The notes: generated from the letters alone by a model not told the origin. DNA of 64,000 nucleotides from Rotaria macrura (GCA_900239685.1 OENT01000865.1:1-64000), one strand, 5' to 3'; positions 1-13,800 are shown, counted from the first letter of the stretch. Program-made: numbers and translations.

Positions 1-382
1 TGATTATTTCGAATACTTGTCTAAAGAACATAAAATATGTGCGTACTAGTGTCACCCACTATTACATTTACTTGTAAGTGTAAGATTTAAACGGTTGATC
101 AGATGATTGTCGATATGAAAATTGTGGTCGATCCGCACTCAATCGAATGCCACGTAAGATAATATCGTATGTTGTTTTTACATCAAAGGAAGAAAGATCG
201 AGTAACTGCTTTGTACAGTCCGGATGTGCATAGATGTGTTCCTTGGAATCTATTTCTACGGCGCCTGTTGGGGTGATAGGTCTTTTGAAGATTATTCGAA
301 ATAACGAAAAGATATAATCCATGAATATACTGATAACTATAACCAGTCCAGTGATTATAGTAGCAAATAGAATCGATGTCAT
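1..382 (-). CDS. Long-chain acyl-CoA synthetase, copy 1 (5' end only, cut by window edge)
   Basis: Only the first exon (382..72, 311 nt) and 20 nt of exon 2 (20..1) are inside the window; the rest lies beyond the left edge. The start at 382 is chosen because the two complete paralogues begin at the equivalent methionine. Exon 1 encodes a hydrophobic N-terminal anchor (about residues 3-22), then a segment with the motif GAVEIDSKEHIYAHP, shared with both other copies. The intron 71..21 is 51 nt, GT-AG, and differs from the copy 2 intron at only a few bases. By family, the enzyme activates long-chain fatty acids with ATP and CoA on ER, mitochondrial or peroxisomal membranes. The adenylation core is not visible here, so activity cannot be judged. 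The assignment rests on homology to copies 2 and 3. Confidence 0.85.
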
Positions 383-3300
383 AGATACTATGTAATAGAA
401 ATCATACAAATTCGATAAAATATACCTGAACAGTGGTTGATTACCTGGCTATCGAAACTGATATGACCTATTCTCATTCGACAGTTATTCGAATGAATAC
501 GGAGTACAAGTATATATTTATCTATTTGAACATTGTCTCTCAGATAGATAAGAAATGCAATATAATATACACTTTTCGATAGTTTTTCTTCACCTAACAT
601 AGAATAGAGCGATTATATGTGTTAACTATAATGTTACGTTATCATATGCTTCTTACGCAAAGGCACACATGCATTCACAGACATATGAATAAAAGGCAAG
701 ATAAAAAATGAAATCATTTCATTGTTTTAAAGTGAAATCCAAAGAAACAGAGGACAGAATAAATATCGTTAAAACGAACGAATTCAGTCATCTAATCTTC
801 TTACTAGAAGCAAAAGATGAGTAGTACCCTAAATGTCTTCTTTTTACTCCGTGTATCGAACAAACAGTGTTCTTTCTTGAATAGATAAAAGTGGGATATT
901 GTAAATATTTGCTCTTTTACATATCTTATCGTCTAATGACAATCGCATAGCGTCACTATAAATATAACTGTCAAAGCTTCACACTTAAAGGTAATATTAA
1001 ATAATGCTCCGAAAAACAAACATTCTTCAATCATTGATAGTTATTCAAACTAGTTATGACCTACATAAATTGTGACTCGTAATCTTATCAATCGGCACAT
1101 ATACCTTCATATCAATAATAGTTTAATATGAGGCAAGAATTATAAAAATATAACTATGCAATCATCTAATTCGAAGACTTTTTCCTGCTACTTGTTATTC
1201 ATATTTTTATATGAACTAAGCTATTCATTCATGATATTCAGGCTATGATAAATAGAAGTGAAAGTCATCCAAACAGTCTAGCTGTTTTGATCCCGTCTCA
1301 TATACGATGCATGTGATTGACGATTTCTCAAGCTAACGAGTCTTTCGTAAAATTTAAACGAACCTGTTGACAGAAAAACAAAAGACAAGACTTCATATAC
1401 AAAATAATTGACAATAATCTAATGTCTAAAAGTATGTTGAATAAAAAAAAGTGCGGTCAACTACTGACATAATAATTCGGTAGTATGATCTCGTTTAATG
1501 AAAACAAAAGTAGTATCAACATAAATTCAAACGAGGACAGGTCCGTCGTGTCAATGACGAACTTACACTATTTATATAAATAATAGACACGTGATTAGTC
1601 AAAATTATGATAATCAAGTTACACTGTGATCACATTGATGAGCGCATGAAAAGCGTTAAAGTCCTTGGTACAACATCTTCAGAAAAAAAATACGTTGTTC
1701 TAGGAGTAATTTTCATTTTGCTTGAATGATAAGTCTGACTCGGAGTATTATTTTAGCACGATGATCGTTTACTTGAAAGTGGATAGTGGAGCTAGTAATT
1801 ATTATTTTTGTTGATGAATCAGCAATCATAGGATATCATTCTATATTGATCAATTTGTTTTGTCTTTCTCTGTACTGACCTTAGTCTTTAGATCCTAGTA
1901 GCAGCCAGAATAGTACTTGATATTGTGTGAAACACGATTCAAAGAGGTACATTGAAATGCAAAACAATTATAACATCGCACCGACTACTTATCTTCCTGC
2001 CTTCCAACGCATGATGATAGAATTCGTTGATATATGACTGAAACGCGCAAACCAATCATATCTCATGAAAATAAGTGAACTGCCTTCTAGATATGATTCT
2101 AGACAATAAAGTGAAGGGGGTACGTTTTGATGGAAACTAAAATATACTCAAAAAAACTTATTCGATGCGATTATCAACAAACAGCTAGGTCGTGTTTCAC
2201 ATGGCAATCCTGTAGATTTTGTGCTCACAACTCTTACATCAGTATATATTAGTCTACAGATGTGACGAACATGTTGACGCTCTAACTGTTTTATATTGTG
2301 AATGAACTATTCGTTTATTGATACATGTTAAATAATGTGTTAAAGAAAAGAACGTTTTTTTGTTTGCTCAAGAACATTTTTTATAAAAAGAAATAAGCTA
2401 TTGAGAACCTATTTAGAACATCTGTTCATGAGCACATGTGACTCAATTTTATTACCGTGAGGTCACTAGTCGAGCATCAAAAGCAGAAATCAGTGTTGTA
2501 AAATACCATGTCCTTTGACTTACACGTATGCCAATAATTGTCGTAGTCGATTGTGAATGTGTTAATAAATTTTCGGATATCTATTCTGAGAATGAAAAAA
2601 AATCTACTATACTACTACGATCAAATAAGTAATATCTTCACATGGGTATAAGGCTTGATAACCTTCGATCTCTTCTTTCTATTCTGTACTCCTTTCTTTT
2701 CTCTCTCTCATAAGGAATACAATTATCTACCCTGTTGTCTTCCTCACAGATACGTGATGTATGTGTAAGAGTGCGTTTTTCGTTTCTCGTTGGCAAAGAA
2801 GACATGTGAATATGTTTCTTCTTGCATTTATGCGCAAATAAAATCCAAGGATTGAAAGTGAATAATAATTCTTAATAGCCATCAATTCATTGGAAAAAAT
2901 TTCCATCTTCAATCACTGGATAGGACAAAAATTCAACTTGAATATAAAATAAATCTAACGTAAAATATGTCATGTGTTAATAAAATATGTCGAAATAGAC
3001 CAAAGGTCCAAATTAAGCGATAGCAAAACTATTTTTTTTCTCAAGTAACATTTGTATTTTTGAATTTCGATTTGACGAAGAAAAAGGTCTGCAAGAAATG
3101 CACAGTAAAGAAAAGAAAGTATTCGATGAAGGCCGTTTCGTATTTGTAAAAAATATACAAAATGAAGAATTAAAAAGATGTATTATCACAATGTCTGTTT
3201 TTATTATGAGAAATGATTATATTTATTTTCGCTTATATCAACCTAACGATCAAGGTGAATGATGATACGCACATATGAAGCTTAAAATCTGTTTTTCGTT

Positions 3301-6083
3301 CTTTAAAATACTTCTTTTTCAAGGCTTATGCATTCGAAATATTGACAAAGCACGGTAAAATTTGGAACATATTTTTATTGGGTATTGGTATCTGAAATCT
3401 TGGAGGTTTTCATGTGAAAGATAAAAGCTTTCAGCTCCAAAGTCACTTTTGCTTGTTGACCGAAAGGTGATAGTTTATTATAGTATATGTCGAAACGTCA
3501 TAGTTCGACAATGTGTTTTACATAGTTCTAGATTATTAGTTACCAGCTACTTGAAAAATGTCCAACGGTGAACAAGTGTTGAGTTAGATAAGAGATGAAC
3601 ATGTCTTTTATATCATATGACGTATCATTAACAAACTACTTTAGAAAAAGATAATGTCAATACTCTTCATATGTGTCTAATGATAAACTACGGAAAGCAA
3701 AGATATTTCTTTTTTCGAAATTTCCACATATGTATCAAGTTTTTGCTCGTTAAAAAGCATGCATGAATACTTTTCAAAATGTTTCTCTATGTTTCTTAGA
3801 ATAAACACGATCCAATATATACAGTGACAAGTTTTATCGCTATTTTTCAAAGCAAAGAAGCCTTGTATTTGGTAAGATTTCAGAGAGATCTCATGACTAT
3901 GAATTTTATTGAAGAAATTTTGATTCTGATTATATAGGATGCTTGCATTTTATTTTTGTTATTATCTGATTGTGTATGGAATTTCTTGTTCGAAAGTGGA
4001 TCATGAAATTCATTGGACTTTGATTGCATTGATTCTCACTAGATAGGATGAAAGTCGACTCAATGTAATACCGATATTCAGCTTGTTAGGATATGATTCC
4101 ATCATAAAACATAACCAGAATCCCCTGTATTAAAACTGAGTTACAAAACGCTCTTAAGTTTAATGTCTTTTGATGTCAGTCATCAAATTTGTTAAAGATA
4201 CAAGAAATTATTAATTTCATTCATTGAAATCGAATCAATTGGACAGAACGACTTCATTTACAGCTACTTACTTTGCTTTACTGTTTACGAACGATGAATA
4301 AAAGGTATAATTGAATAATAATATCTAGTGCTTCATGAGAGTGATGACGAAGCATATTTGCATTCTTATTACGCCTATCTTTCTTAATACAGCCTAATTT
4401 GATGAAGGCCAACGGTATAGTAATAGTCTTATGAATCACATCATAAAAGCTGAGAAAATCTAACGTTCAATACTACAAGATTTACATCGTTTTCATGTGT
4501 TCAACTGAGTATTTCATGATTGTACACCAAGAATCTTTGTGAGATCTCTCGTTCCAACTTCAATTCTATTAGTATACTATTCTTAGAAACTTTACCAGTA
4601 TGAAAAACATCTAGAGCAATTGCCGTACTTCGAAGCTTCAAAATCATGTATATTTACAATTCCAATTCAACCGAATTCAATCGATGGCAATGGAACAGTG
4701 CATGTAGCATTTTCTCATATAGTCGTGAATTTGATGAGGTATATTTAAATTACAGAAAAAATAAATTTCAATCAAAACGTAAACTTATAACGAAGCGAAA
4801 AACTCTCGAGCAATTTTGACTCGACAATAAAGGAAATTTCTAAATTACATGAGAAATTTCCCGTTCACCATCGTGAGAATATTTCTCCCAACCTATTAAG
4901 CAGACACAAGACATACCCTAAAACATCAGACAAATTTGAGAAATCATTGGTCAATTACGGAAATTACCAAGACCTGTCAGAAGTTTCGAAAAGTTACCTT
5001 GTTTTCTAGGGTAAGATCTTGTTCCTTCTATAGAGTAGACAGAAATTTTCAGAATATAGTCATAAGGACATTACTAAAATTTTCTTGTGGTTAGAGGAAT
5101 CGTTGAGACGAAGGTTTGAGTTGTACTGGAGAGATTTCTTTCGGATAAGGAAATTTACTTTTTCTTCAGTTTGAACAATGCTTTATTTGAAACTACTTGG
5201 AAGAAGGATACAATGTATTTTAAAATTAGAGCATACAAGCAGATGCGCGAAATCCTACAGTATAATTACTATGTACATTTTCATTACACTGCATAACTGA
5301 TCTTTAGCTGTTCAGATACATGATTACATGTTGTAGTTGCTTTTTTCTGTTTTAGTTTTCGTTACACTCAATTGTACTTTCATATCCCACTGCTCACATA
5401 GTTGTTATTAGTTTTTCTTACAAAAGTACTCATGTAAAATACAGTCGAAGACTTTATCGATGATTACCTAATGATTTCATCTGATTCTAACAAAAAGACA
5501 ATGATTAATAGGCTTCGTTTTTCAACAGTGCGCCATTTTCAATGCACATATAATAATGAAATTTCTTCAGTCAAAAATTATTTTGTAGTCATACGTATCA
5601 AATTACTCATTCTTTATAGAGAAATGAGTCGAAAGAATTCGTCATCGCCCAGATTAAGCCATGATACGGACCATATTTCTGCATTCAAGATAAACTTGAG
5701 GCATCAAAATTATTTTTCTGCTTAATTGAGTTTCAATTCATGATTTTCTATCGAGGCATTTTCGATGGAATCAAATAGAAAACTGATATAAAATACGTGA
5801 TGGAGGGAGAAATCATGTTTTTTTTCGAATAAATATTTCTGATGGTCATACTGTCGTTGGAATTTTCTGTCTGAGAAAAATATTCGACACTTAACATCAA
5901 GAAATGTCCAACATGTACGTTAGCGTAGAAAGAAAATAAAATGATTTCATCTTTAATATTTAGGAAAATATTTTGTTGGTCACGAACCTGAATAAACAGT
6001 ACAAAATCAAAATTATTCATATAAAATATTGCGAACCACGCAAATAATAATCAATTGTTGACAAATATTCTTATATTTCTATC
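383..6083. other. Intergenic region upstream of copy 1; no supported gene
   Basis: I see no convincing coding exon in this 5.7 kb; the short open frames have no recognisable motif. It holds the upstream flank of acyl-CoA synthetase copy 1. Several stretches can be aligned by eye to the flank of copy 2 (for example around 780-900 with 11,850-12,020, and 3,240-3,720 with 14,050-14,560). Confidence 0.6.
780..3720. repeat. Diverged left copy of a segmental tandem duplication
   Basis: Patches here match the region 11,850-14,560 in the same order and orientation, at an offset of about 10.8 kb. Examples are the stretch near 830 (shared AAATGTCTTC and GATGAG words), the GATCAAGGTGAA word near 3,250 (with 14,058) and the AACATATTTTTATTGG word near 3,367 (with 14,168). 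Similarity is patchy with many indels, so the flanks are old or fast-evolving. Together with the matching gene starts this defines a repeat unit of roughly 10.5-10.8 kb. Boundaries are approximate. Confidence 0.6.
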
Positions 6084-6116
6084 TAGTTTCTTCTCGATGA
6101 ACTCATCGAGAAACTA
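6084..6116. repeat. Short near-perfect hairpin beside the TIR element
   Basis: Stem arms are AGTTTC(T)TCTCGATGA and TCATCGAGAAACT, separated by only a few bases. It lies directly left of the TIR element and may be a relic of another insertion or simply chance. Confidence 0.4.
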
Positions 6117-6119
6117 AAA

Positions 6120-7034
6120 TAGCCGATGGACCTGAAATAATGGCAGTCTCATTATTTTTTCGAGTTTTCATTGATTCGAACTGAACTTTTCTCCATAAGA
6201 TTCAGGCTTCAATTTTTCTACAAAACCAAGTGTAAAAGATTTCATGACCTACTTTAACGACTAAGTTCTAAGACGAAGGAAAAATCGTTGGAAAATCTTC
6301 AACTTTCAAATTCAAAAAGCATTGGCATTTAGAGTATACTTCGACAATTTATACGCAGTCCTAAATTACAAAACAATTATTTTCTAGTATCCTCAAATAC
6401 GCTCTTTCAGATGCCTTTTGAAAAAATTTTCTCTGAAAGTGGTCTTCACCTATGGAATCGATATTTTCCCGAAAACTCCTCTAAAACGCCTTAATTTGGG
6501 TTTTCAAGAAAACCTATCGACAAAAACCTTTGCCTGACTCGAGGGAGTGTACAGGGTTGTAGTCTTGTATGTTAGTTTTCAAAGAAAAGAAAATCGTCAA
6601 AAATAATGTTCTTTTACTAAATGCTATACATTTTCGTGTAAACATCAAAAGCATAAAATGAAAGTTGAGTTTTTTTCGAAAAAAGGAAAAAATTAATCTT
6701 CAAGTTTTCACTCATTTTTTGATCAAAACAATTTTCTATGCAATGAATCTTGTCCAGAATTTTATGTTCTTTAATATGGTTGTCTTAGGTTTTTTCGTAG
6801 TCCCCTACATGGAAAGTAAATTGTAAAAAAAAGAATTTTTCAGTTTGAAAGTTGAAGATTTTTCGCACAATTTTTTCTTCGTCTTAGAACTTAGTCGTTA
6901 AGTAATTCATTAAAATCTTTTACATATGTTTTTGTAGAAAATTGAAAGCTGAATCTTATGGGAAAAAGTTCAGTTCTAATCAATAGAAACTCGAAAACAT
7001 AATGAGACTGCCATTATTTCTGACCCATCCGTTA
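6120..7034. mobile_element. Non-autonomous TIR transposon (MITE-like), about 915 bp, TA-flanked
   Basis: Long terminal inverted repeats of about 190 bp: the left arm is roughly 6,122-6,310 and the right arm roughly 6,844-7,032. The arms share words such as GAAATAATGGCAGTCTCATTAT, GACTAAGTTCTAAGACGAAG and ATCTTCAACTTTCAAA in inverted orientation, with scattered substitutions. The outer ends read TA-GCCGATGG and TA-ACGGATGG, consistent with a TA target duplication as in the Tc1/mariner group. The 530-bp centre has no transposase-like frame. It sits 200 bp downstream of the stop of acyl-CoA synthetase copy 2. The superfamily is inferred only from the TA flank. Confidence 0.75.
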
Positions 7035-7235
7035 ATGTTTCAGATCTAATTCGAGTAAACGAATACATAGATGCACAATGAAATTTCTTTTTTACCATTA
7101 ATCGAGAGTATTACACTATTTATGTACATTGACTGATAAAAACACTTTGATTCTTCACTTTTATGACCAGTCCAAATGAAAACTACATTTCTACATTGAA
7201 AGACTTTTGATACAAATGGAAAGTTACAATACAAT

Positions 7236-10200
7236 CTAAGCTTTAGTATTTTTATAAATTTTTTGAAAAAATTGTTTATGTTTCTTCTCAATAGCATATC
7301 GACGTGCTTTAAACGTTGGCGTTAGAAGTCCGTTTTCAATCGAAAATGGTTCTTTGATGAATTCTATAGCTTTAACTTGTTCATATGACATTAAACCACG
7401 TCTTTTGCCTTCACGAGTCATATCATCGAGAACAACTTGTTTTAATTTAATATTCATGTCGGATGTCTTCATTTTTGCTAAGTCAAAACCTTCATTTGTT
7501 GCCCATTGCTTTACATAATCGTCATTCAACACAATAATGGCGACAAGAAAATTTTCGAAGGAATCACCATAAACAAAGATTTGGGATATAAATCGACTGC
7601 GTCCATAAACGTCTTCAATTTTTTCTGGTGCTACATATTCACCTTGGCTTAACTATAAATAAATAAATAAATAAATAAGTAAATATAAACAAATTTTAAC
7701 TCCATCAAACACCAGTCAAGAGGCAAAAAAATTAGAAGTGTCATCTTCGTTAGATTTAAAAGATTGATACTAGCCTATGCTCAATATGTGAATTTTATGA
7801 TTATTTAATATTTATCTTTTAGCAAATCTCATCCATTTTCATCGTGTTTCTGCTCATGTACACAACAAACGTCTGAAAAAGTTCATCATCATTTTGATTT
7901 GCAGACGTAGATTAGTAATTTTTGTTGAAAATGTCTCAAGAACGATGTATGCGTTATCTTCAAAGACATGTTCACGACGAGTAGCCCTTGTACGTTTTCT
8001 AGTATCGTTAGAGAATGAGCGATAAAAGAGTAATCTGAAATCTTCATTGCAAATATTTGTTGAAGCATTGATCAGTGCCACTCTCATCTCGAATGTAATC
8101 AACTACGAGATACTTGCTTGGACATGCTGAGAAATTCAATGTACTTACTTTATCTATGTTTGCCAAATACGCCGTTTGGTATAATCAGTTGCCTTCTTTC
8201 AGACGCTGGCCGCTAGTTTTCATTAGTTTCCACAGTTTTTATTTTTCCAATGAAATGTTAACAATACTCATAGTAGTTGTTTCTGCAAAACGCATGCGAT
8301 TTTCAATCTCAATTTTTCTGTTCTAACAACTAACAATCATTAGAAATTTATGTCTCTTTTAACGCATAGATACCAACATAAAACTATTTTGAAGAACATT
8401 CAAAAGATAAGTTTGAACTCGATCCGAAATACTGAGACAAACAAACGAGAACGTTGTTATACTTGTTCATTCTGAGAGACTTTTCAAAAAGATGACAGAA
8501 AAGTACATTTTTCGCAACTTTTCTCAAGTAAAGTTCTACTTCTCTTAAATCTATTGACTCTTAAGAGTAAGATGTAAGCATCACCATGTGTTCTAAGTAG
8601 AGAGATTACTTCGAACTTAACAAACAACCAGAATGAGAAAAAAGCTTTGGTTTAAAAAATAGTGAAATTGAACAAGCAATAGTGTCGCAAATTCTAGTAA
8701 AAGCCATTAGAAAAAATGAATCATTCTAACCTTATACATATTCTTTTTTCGATCGACAAGTTTCATTGTGTTATATGTTGTCCATCGACCAATATCACCA
8801 GTATGTAACCAGCCATGTCTATCAACTGCTTCGCGTGTCCTCGCTTCATCTTTCAAATAACCTTTAAATAAAGTTGGACTTTTAATACAAACTTCGCCAA
8901 TGCCATCTCTAGCATAGTATTCTTTTTCAGGCACATCAACTAATTTAACATGAGTTGCAGCTGTAGGAATACCAGTTTCACCTGATTCAAAATCATTTAC
9001 TGTCTGCGAACAAATTATAACGCATTCCGTTTGCCCGTAGCATTCAACAAAGAAACATGAAAATGCAGCACGTGAAAACTGGCATACTTCAGGTGACAAT
9101 GGTGCACCTGTTGAAACAACACGATTAATTTTACCACCAAATGATTGACGAACTTTATCAAAAATGATTTTATCCCATACTGTGTTTTGAGAAAAGTCGC
9201 CTCGTCGAATAAGTGCTAATTTATTTCGAACAGCCAATCGAAATAAAATACGACCAATGACGCCTTTCTTACGTAGATCCATTCGAACTTTATCGTAGAG
9301 TTTATTCAATAGGCGAGGTACCATAGTGAGAATCGTTGGCCGGAAATCATGAAAGTCTTCAATCAATTTTTCGACTTTACCTTGCCAAAATCCAATTTCT
9401 CCGCCTAAAAAATTCAATAAACAAGACTTTTATCCAGCAAATATCGAGCTAAAATGCGGGAAAAACACATGAATGCTCATTCAACTAAAGCAACAATCCA
9501 GTGTACTATATATATCGTTTGCCATACATTTCATAATCCACCTTTCTAACAATTCTCTCAATATAAAATCAGAAAGTAGTTCATCCATGATAACAAGATG
9601 TTTTCGATATACAGCACTGAGCGGTAGGTCAATTAGGTCCTTCACAATCTCCAGCTGGTCACATGACAGAGTTTCTGAGAATGCTTATTACACTGCTTAT
9701 TAATAACAGTTATCAAAGGAGCGTCGAAATATCTGACGTAAATCAACATTCTCTTCCTATCGTGTTTTAAAAAAATTTTATTCAAGAATTTACGATACCG
9801 AAATAGGTTACACCGATGATCGCTCCACAACCAAACACATGAGCCAATGGTAAATAATTTAAAATTCGATGAGTTTCCTGAATGTCTTCATTTTTCGTTA
9901 AATCCAAAGCAATAACAGTAGCAAATACTCCATAAACAAAACTTTCATGGCCGACAACACAACCTATATTGATATTGACAAATAAAACTCGACTATCATC
10001 TTCAATTAGTGTTTCTCTACCTTTCGGTTCTCCTGTACTTCCACTTGTATACATCACTACTGCTGTATCAGTTGCTTTGGGTGGTATGGGATCGACTAGA
10101 TTATTTCGGCCCATGTCTCGCAACTGTTCGATTGTTAAAAGATTCAATTGCTTGTCTGCAGCTCCTTTTTTCAATTCGTCTGTTGTTTCAATGAAACAAA

Positions 10201-10858
10201 CGATCGTTTTCAATGCTACTGTTTCATCTTTCCATTCGATTAAATTTTTCACGCGTTGTAAATCATCGGCGAAAATCAATTCAACTGCACTTTGACGTAT
10301 GATGAATTGAACACCATCTCGACCAAGCGAATCGTAGATACCTATAGGTACCATTGAGTATGGCCAAGCCGCATAGAGACACAGTGCATAGTTAACAGAT
10401 GACGATGCATAGATACCATACATTGTTTCATTCGATGGTTTGAGACCAGTATTTACAATACCACTACCGATTTCTTTGATTATTTCGAATACTTGTCTAA
10501 AGAACATAAAATATGTGCGTACTAGTGTCACCCATTAGTACATTTACTTGTGAGTGTAAGATTTAAACGGTTGATCAGATGATTGTCGATATGAAAAATG
10601 TGGTCGATCCGCACTCAATTGAATGCCACGTAAAATAACTTCGTATATTGTTTTTGCATGAAAGGAAGAAATATCGAGTAACCGATTTGTATAGTCCGGA
10701 TGTGCATAGATGTGTTCCTTGGAATCTATTTCTACGGCGCCTGTTGGGATGATAGGTCTTTTGAAGATTATTTGAAATAACGAAAAGATATAATCCATGA
10801 ATGTACTGATAACTATAACCAGTCCAGTGATTATAGTAGCAAATAGAATCGACGTCAT
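7236..10858 (-). CDS. Long-chain-fatty-acid--CoA ligase (ACSL-type), copy 2, complete
   Basis: Exons are 10858..10548, 10496..10021, 9963..9799, 9404..8731 and 7652..7236, all with GT-AG introns and consistent phase, giving about 680 aa, the usual ACSL length. The enzyme adenylates long-chain fatty acids and transfers them to CoA at a membrane. Visible in order: N-terminal hydrophobic anchor (residues 3-22); AMP-binding P-loop YTSGSTGEPKG near residue 253-263, interrupted by intron 2; LPLAHVFG; GEIGFW; PRLLNKLYDKV; YGQTEC near 440; HTGDIG; DRKKNMYK with LSQGEYVAPEKIE across the exon 4/5 junction (gating/CoA-site region); C-terminal LTPTFKARR. Exons 1, 2, 4 and 5 have the same lengths as in copy 3. 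Intron 2 (57 nt) is a multiple of three without a stop, so its retention would insert 19 residues. Intron 3 is 394 nt against 58 in copy 3. The open frame reaches further upstream to 10897, but the start at 10858 matches copies 1 and 3. Confidence 0.93.
7653..8730 (-). other. Long intron 4 of acyl-CoA synthetase copy 2 (1,078 nt)
   Basis: The donor is directly after ATGTATAAG (GTTAGA) and the acceptor ends TTTATAG before TTAAGCCAAGG. Most introns in this window are 50-85 nt; this one is over 1 kb, and copy 3 has a 1,242-nt intron at the identical codon. An ATAAATAAATAA microsatellite (about 7,656-7,679) lies next to the acceptor. No coding content was recognised. Confidence 0.8.
9405..9798 (-). 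other. Expanded intron 3 of acyl-CoA synthetase copy 2 (394 nt)
   Basis: Flanked by GTATCG and TTTTTTAG; the homologous intron in copy 3 is 58 nt (20648..20591), so about 335 nt were gained here or lost there. On the gene strand it contains an open stretch of roughly 65 codons (about 9,678 down to 9,478) reading ...QLEIVKDLIDLPLSAVYRK..., closed by a stop. It is not recognised as part of any acyl-CoA synthetase. No clear TIRs are visible at the intron ends. Confidence 0.6.
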
Positions 10859-13800
10859 AGATACTATAAGACACAAAAGATACAGATATAATTGCATAAA
10901 AGCAAATGTTTATTATCTCTGTGGCTGTAACTTTAATAAAACAAGTTTGTTTCTTCAGATCATTGTATAAATGGAAACGAACAACATATTAATCTAGTTA
11001 AACCTCGTTTCTCAGTAATGAAGATATTTGCCTAGTTAGTTATCTAATGTCGACGTGTCTGAATTAACTTATAATTTCCATCAACAAACTTTTAAGTTGA
11101 ACATAGCAATTGTTCTTGACATGTACAAGTCAAAATAATCGACTTTTAAGATAGTTTACAGAATATCCCTTGAGGTTGTTATCCAAAATCGAAATAGAAT
11201 TTGTTTTGTTTTTTTTGGTTTTAAAGAGCTTGATAGATCTTATAGTATTGCATAAAATACTTTAGAAACTAAAATATAATCACAATTATTCTGTAAACAC
11301 TAGCTTTGAGAATGCTTTTTTTAATGATAGGTGATAATGGCTAATACTTAGAACGCTGTCATAAAATTTTTTTAAATTTATAGTTTATCTTGTCTCAAGC
11401 TAATCTATGGCCATAGTATTCCATCATCAAAAAGCAAAATACAAAATATAACCTACTGAGAATTCGATTCGCACTCACTTTTCATACATATACCCTACAT
11501 ATGATACGATTTGATCGACTCAGCCATTGAAAGTTATTATTAGTCGAAATTGAATGTTTGCTAGTTCAATAATAGTACAAACTTGAATTCTAATCGAATA
11601 AATCTAGTGTTGCTAACTAACGATACTAGCAGTACCATATTTGGATGCATAAAAAATAGCAATGTCACACAAAATTCTAAATTTAATGTCGTCTAATTCA
11701 ACTAAAATACAGATAATTTGTTAAATAAAATGTTAGATCATAAGATGCATCATGTACGAGTGTGCAGATACATGAAACGATATGAAAATAAAGAATAATA
11801 CGAATAAATGATTGGCTACATGGACCTAAAGAGAAATATCAAAAGAAAAGAAACGAAAGAATAGATATCATTAAAACTTTAAAACGCATGAATTAACCCG
11901 TCGAATTCTCTCATTAGAAGAGAAAGATGAGCCGTGCCTAAAATGTCTTCGTTTTATTTCATGTATCGGTTAACTTTTTGCTCGTTCTTCGATAGATGAA
12001 AATAGGATGCGTGTTACATATTTGAAGTTTTATCATAAGATCAAAAGTAAGTGCAGTGTCATCATCATTAAATATGATGTGTATATATTGATCTAAAAAG
12101 CTACCATCAACGAATTCGAGAGAAAAATTCTTCAGTGACCCACTACGATTAAATCTTATCAAGACCTATATCTGATGTTATAGGAAACAAGACATACGTA
12201 AAAATGTATTTTAATAGAAGACTGGTGAAAGAAAAATCTCTCAGACACTATGACTTGTTTAATTCTTCATTTTCAGGAGTTTCTTTTTTGCTAATATTAT
12301 CCGTACCTTCATACTGAATGAGGAAAAAGTCGATCATTGACACGAAGCTGTAATCATGTACAAATAGGTCATAAAAAAAGCTCTCTAAGCGTCATGATCT
12401 TTTGTCATAAACTATATATAACATTGATAAATAGAAGAAGAGTTATTGATTCTCTTATTCTATAATATAATAATCTACTGAAATAACTGAATAAACGACA
12501 AAGAGGGTTACCATACAAAATGAAATAAATAAATTCATCAAGTGTATTACAAATACCCGATAATTTATTTAATAATCAAGCGGTTTGATTTTGATTGGTT
12601 GAAACAAAAACAATATCGATATATGCATTTAAAAAATGAATTAGAGTATATGACCGATGAGCTCATGTTGTCCATGTACATAAAGGATATGCAACTGCTA
12701 ACTATTGTGGTGTTATCAATACGAGTCTTAATCATACACATGAGTACAACAAAGTCGTAAGAGTCCTTGTAAATTCATCGTTCTGAAATACGACTTCTTA
12801 CCAGTTGCACATTGTATAAATGCTAGACGATAACGTCAAGTATGTACTCTATTCTGATAAAACTTCTAGCTACAACATAATAGACAGCTTGATTAAATAT
12901 TTTGTTTGTTTCCTGATTAATGAAGTTATCGTGAAGTATATGTGAACTTTCTCTAGTTAGCTCTGCTTTTCCTTTAACAAATTCTAGTATCAACAAAATA
13001 GAGATTCAAAAAGCACAATATTGCCTGTCCTGATGTTTCTCAATAATTATATTTGAAACAATATAAAACTATGATTGTTTTAAACAGATTACAAGCTATA
13101 CTTCTACTGATGTATATAACGTAGTTTTTTGCAGACAAGAATGCTATTCATCAAGAATATTGACATTTCAAGATTTCTTCTATTGATAAATAATCGTAAC
13201 ATCTTTCTATGAAGATATGTGTTCGAGCTCTCTATGTCCTATGTGAAAATACTGCAAGAGTAATGCGAACAGAAATAAAAAATTAATCGAACATGTGTCC
13301 TATAAATGGCACAATTGTTAAAACTTCCGTATCTTATTCAATACTATTTAGAACTTTGCGAATGGTGATTTCGCATTTGTATTCAAAGAACAAAACACAA
13401 AACATGTACTATACTTTCATAATTAAGTATATGATGCTTCAATATTGTTAGTAAGAGATTATAACCTTCTAGTTCTTACTATATTTCGTCTTCAAAGCTG
13501 TATCTCTCATGATGAATATATTTGTCTGCGTGTTATTCTGTTTCACATAGACGCTTTTGTCATGCTAGCTAGTCTAGTTCGCTCAAGATAAGAAGAACAA
13601 GTAATTGCTGTGATCTCTTAACATTTCAGCAGAAACACAATCTAAAGACAGGAAATTGCGTGATATCATTTACATTAATTAGATCAAGAAAAAAATAATA
13701 CTTCTATCTTTATTTACCTGAAATGGGATGAATTTATTTTGAATTTAAAATGAATCAGACTTTAAATACATGTTTTTGCAACGACGACAACCCAGTGAAA

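Noticed and set aside
4800..5170. Repeated GAAATTTC-type words suggesting a foldback element
   Set aside because: The words are short and do not line up as two ordered arms.
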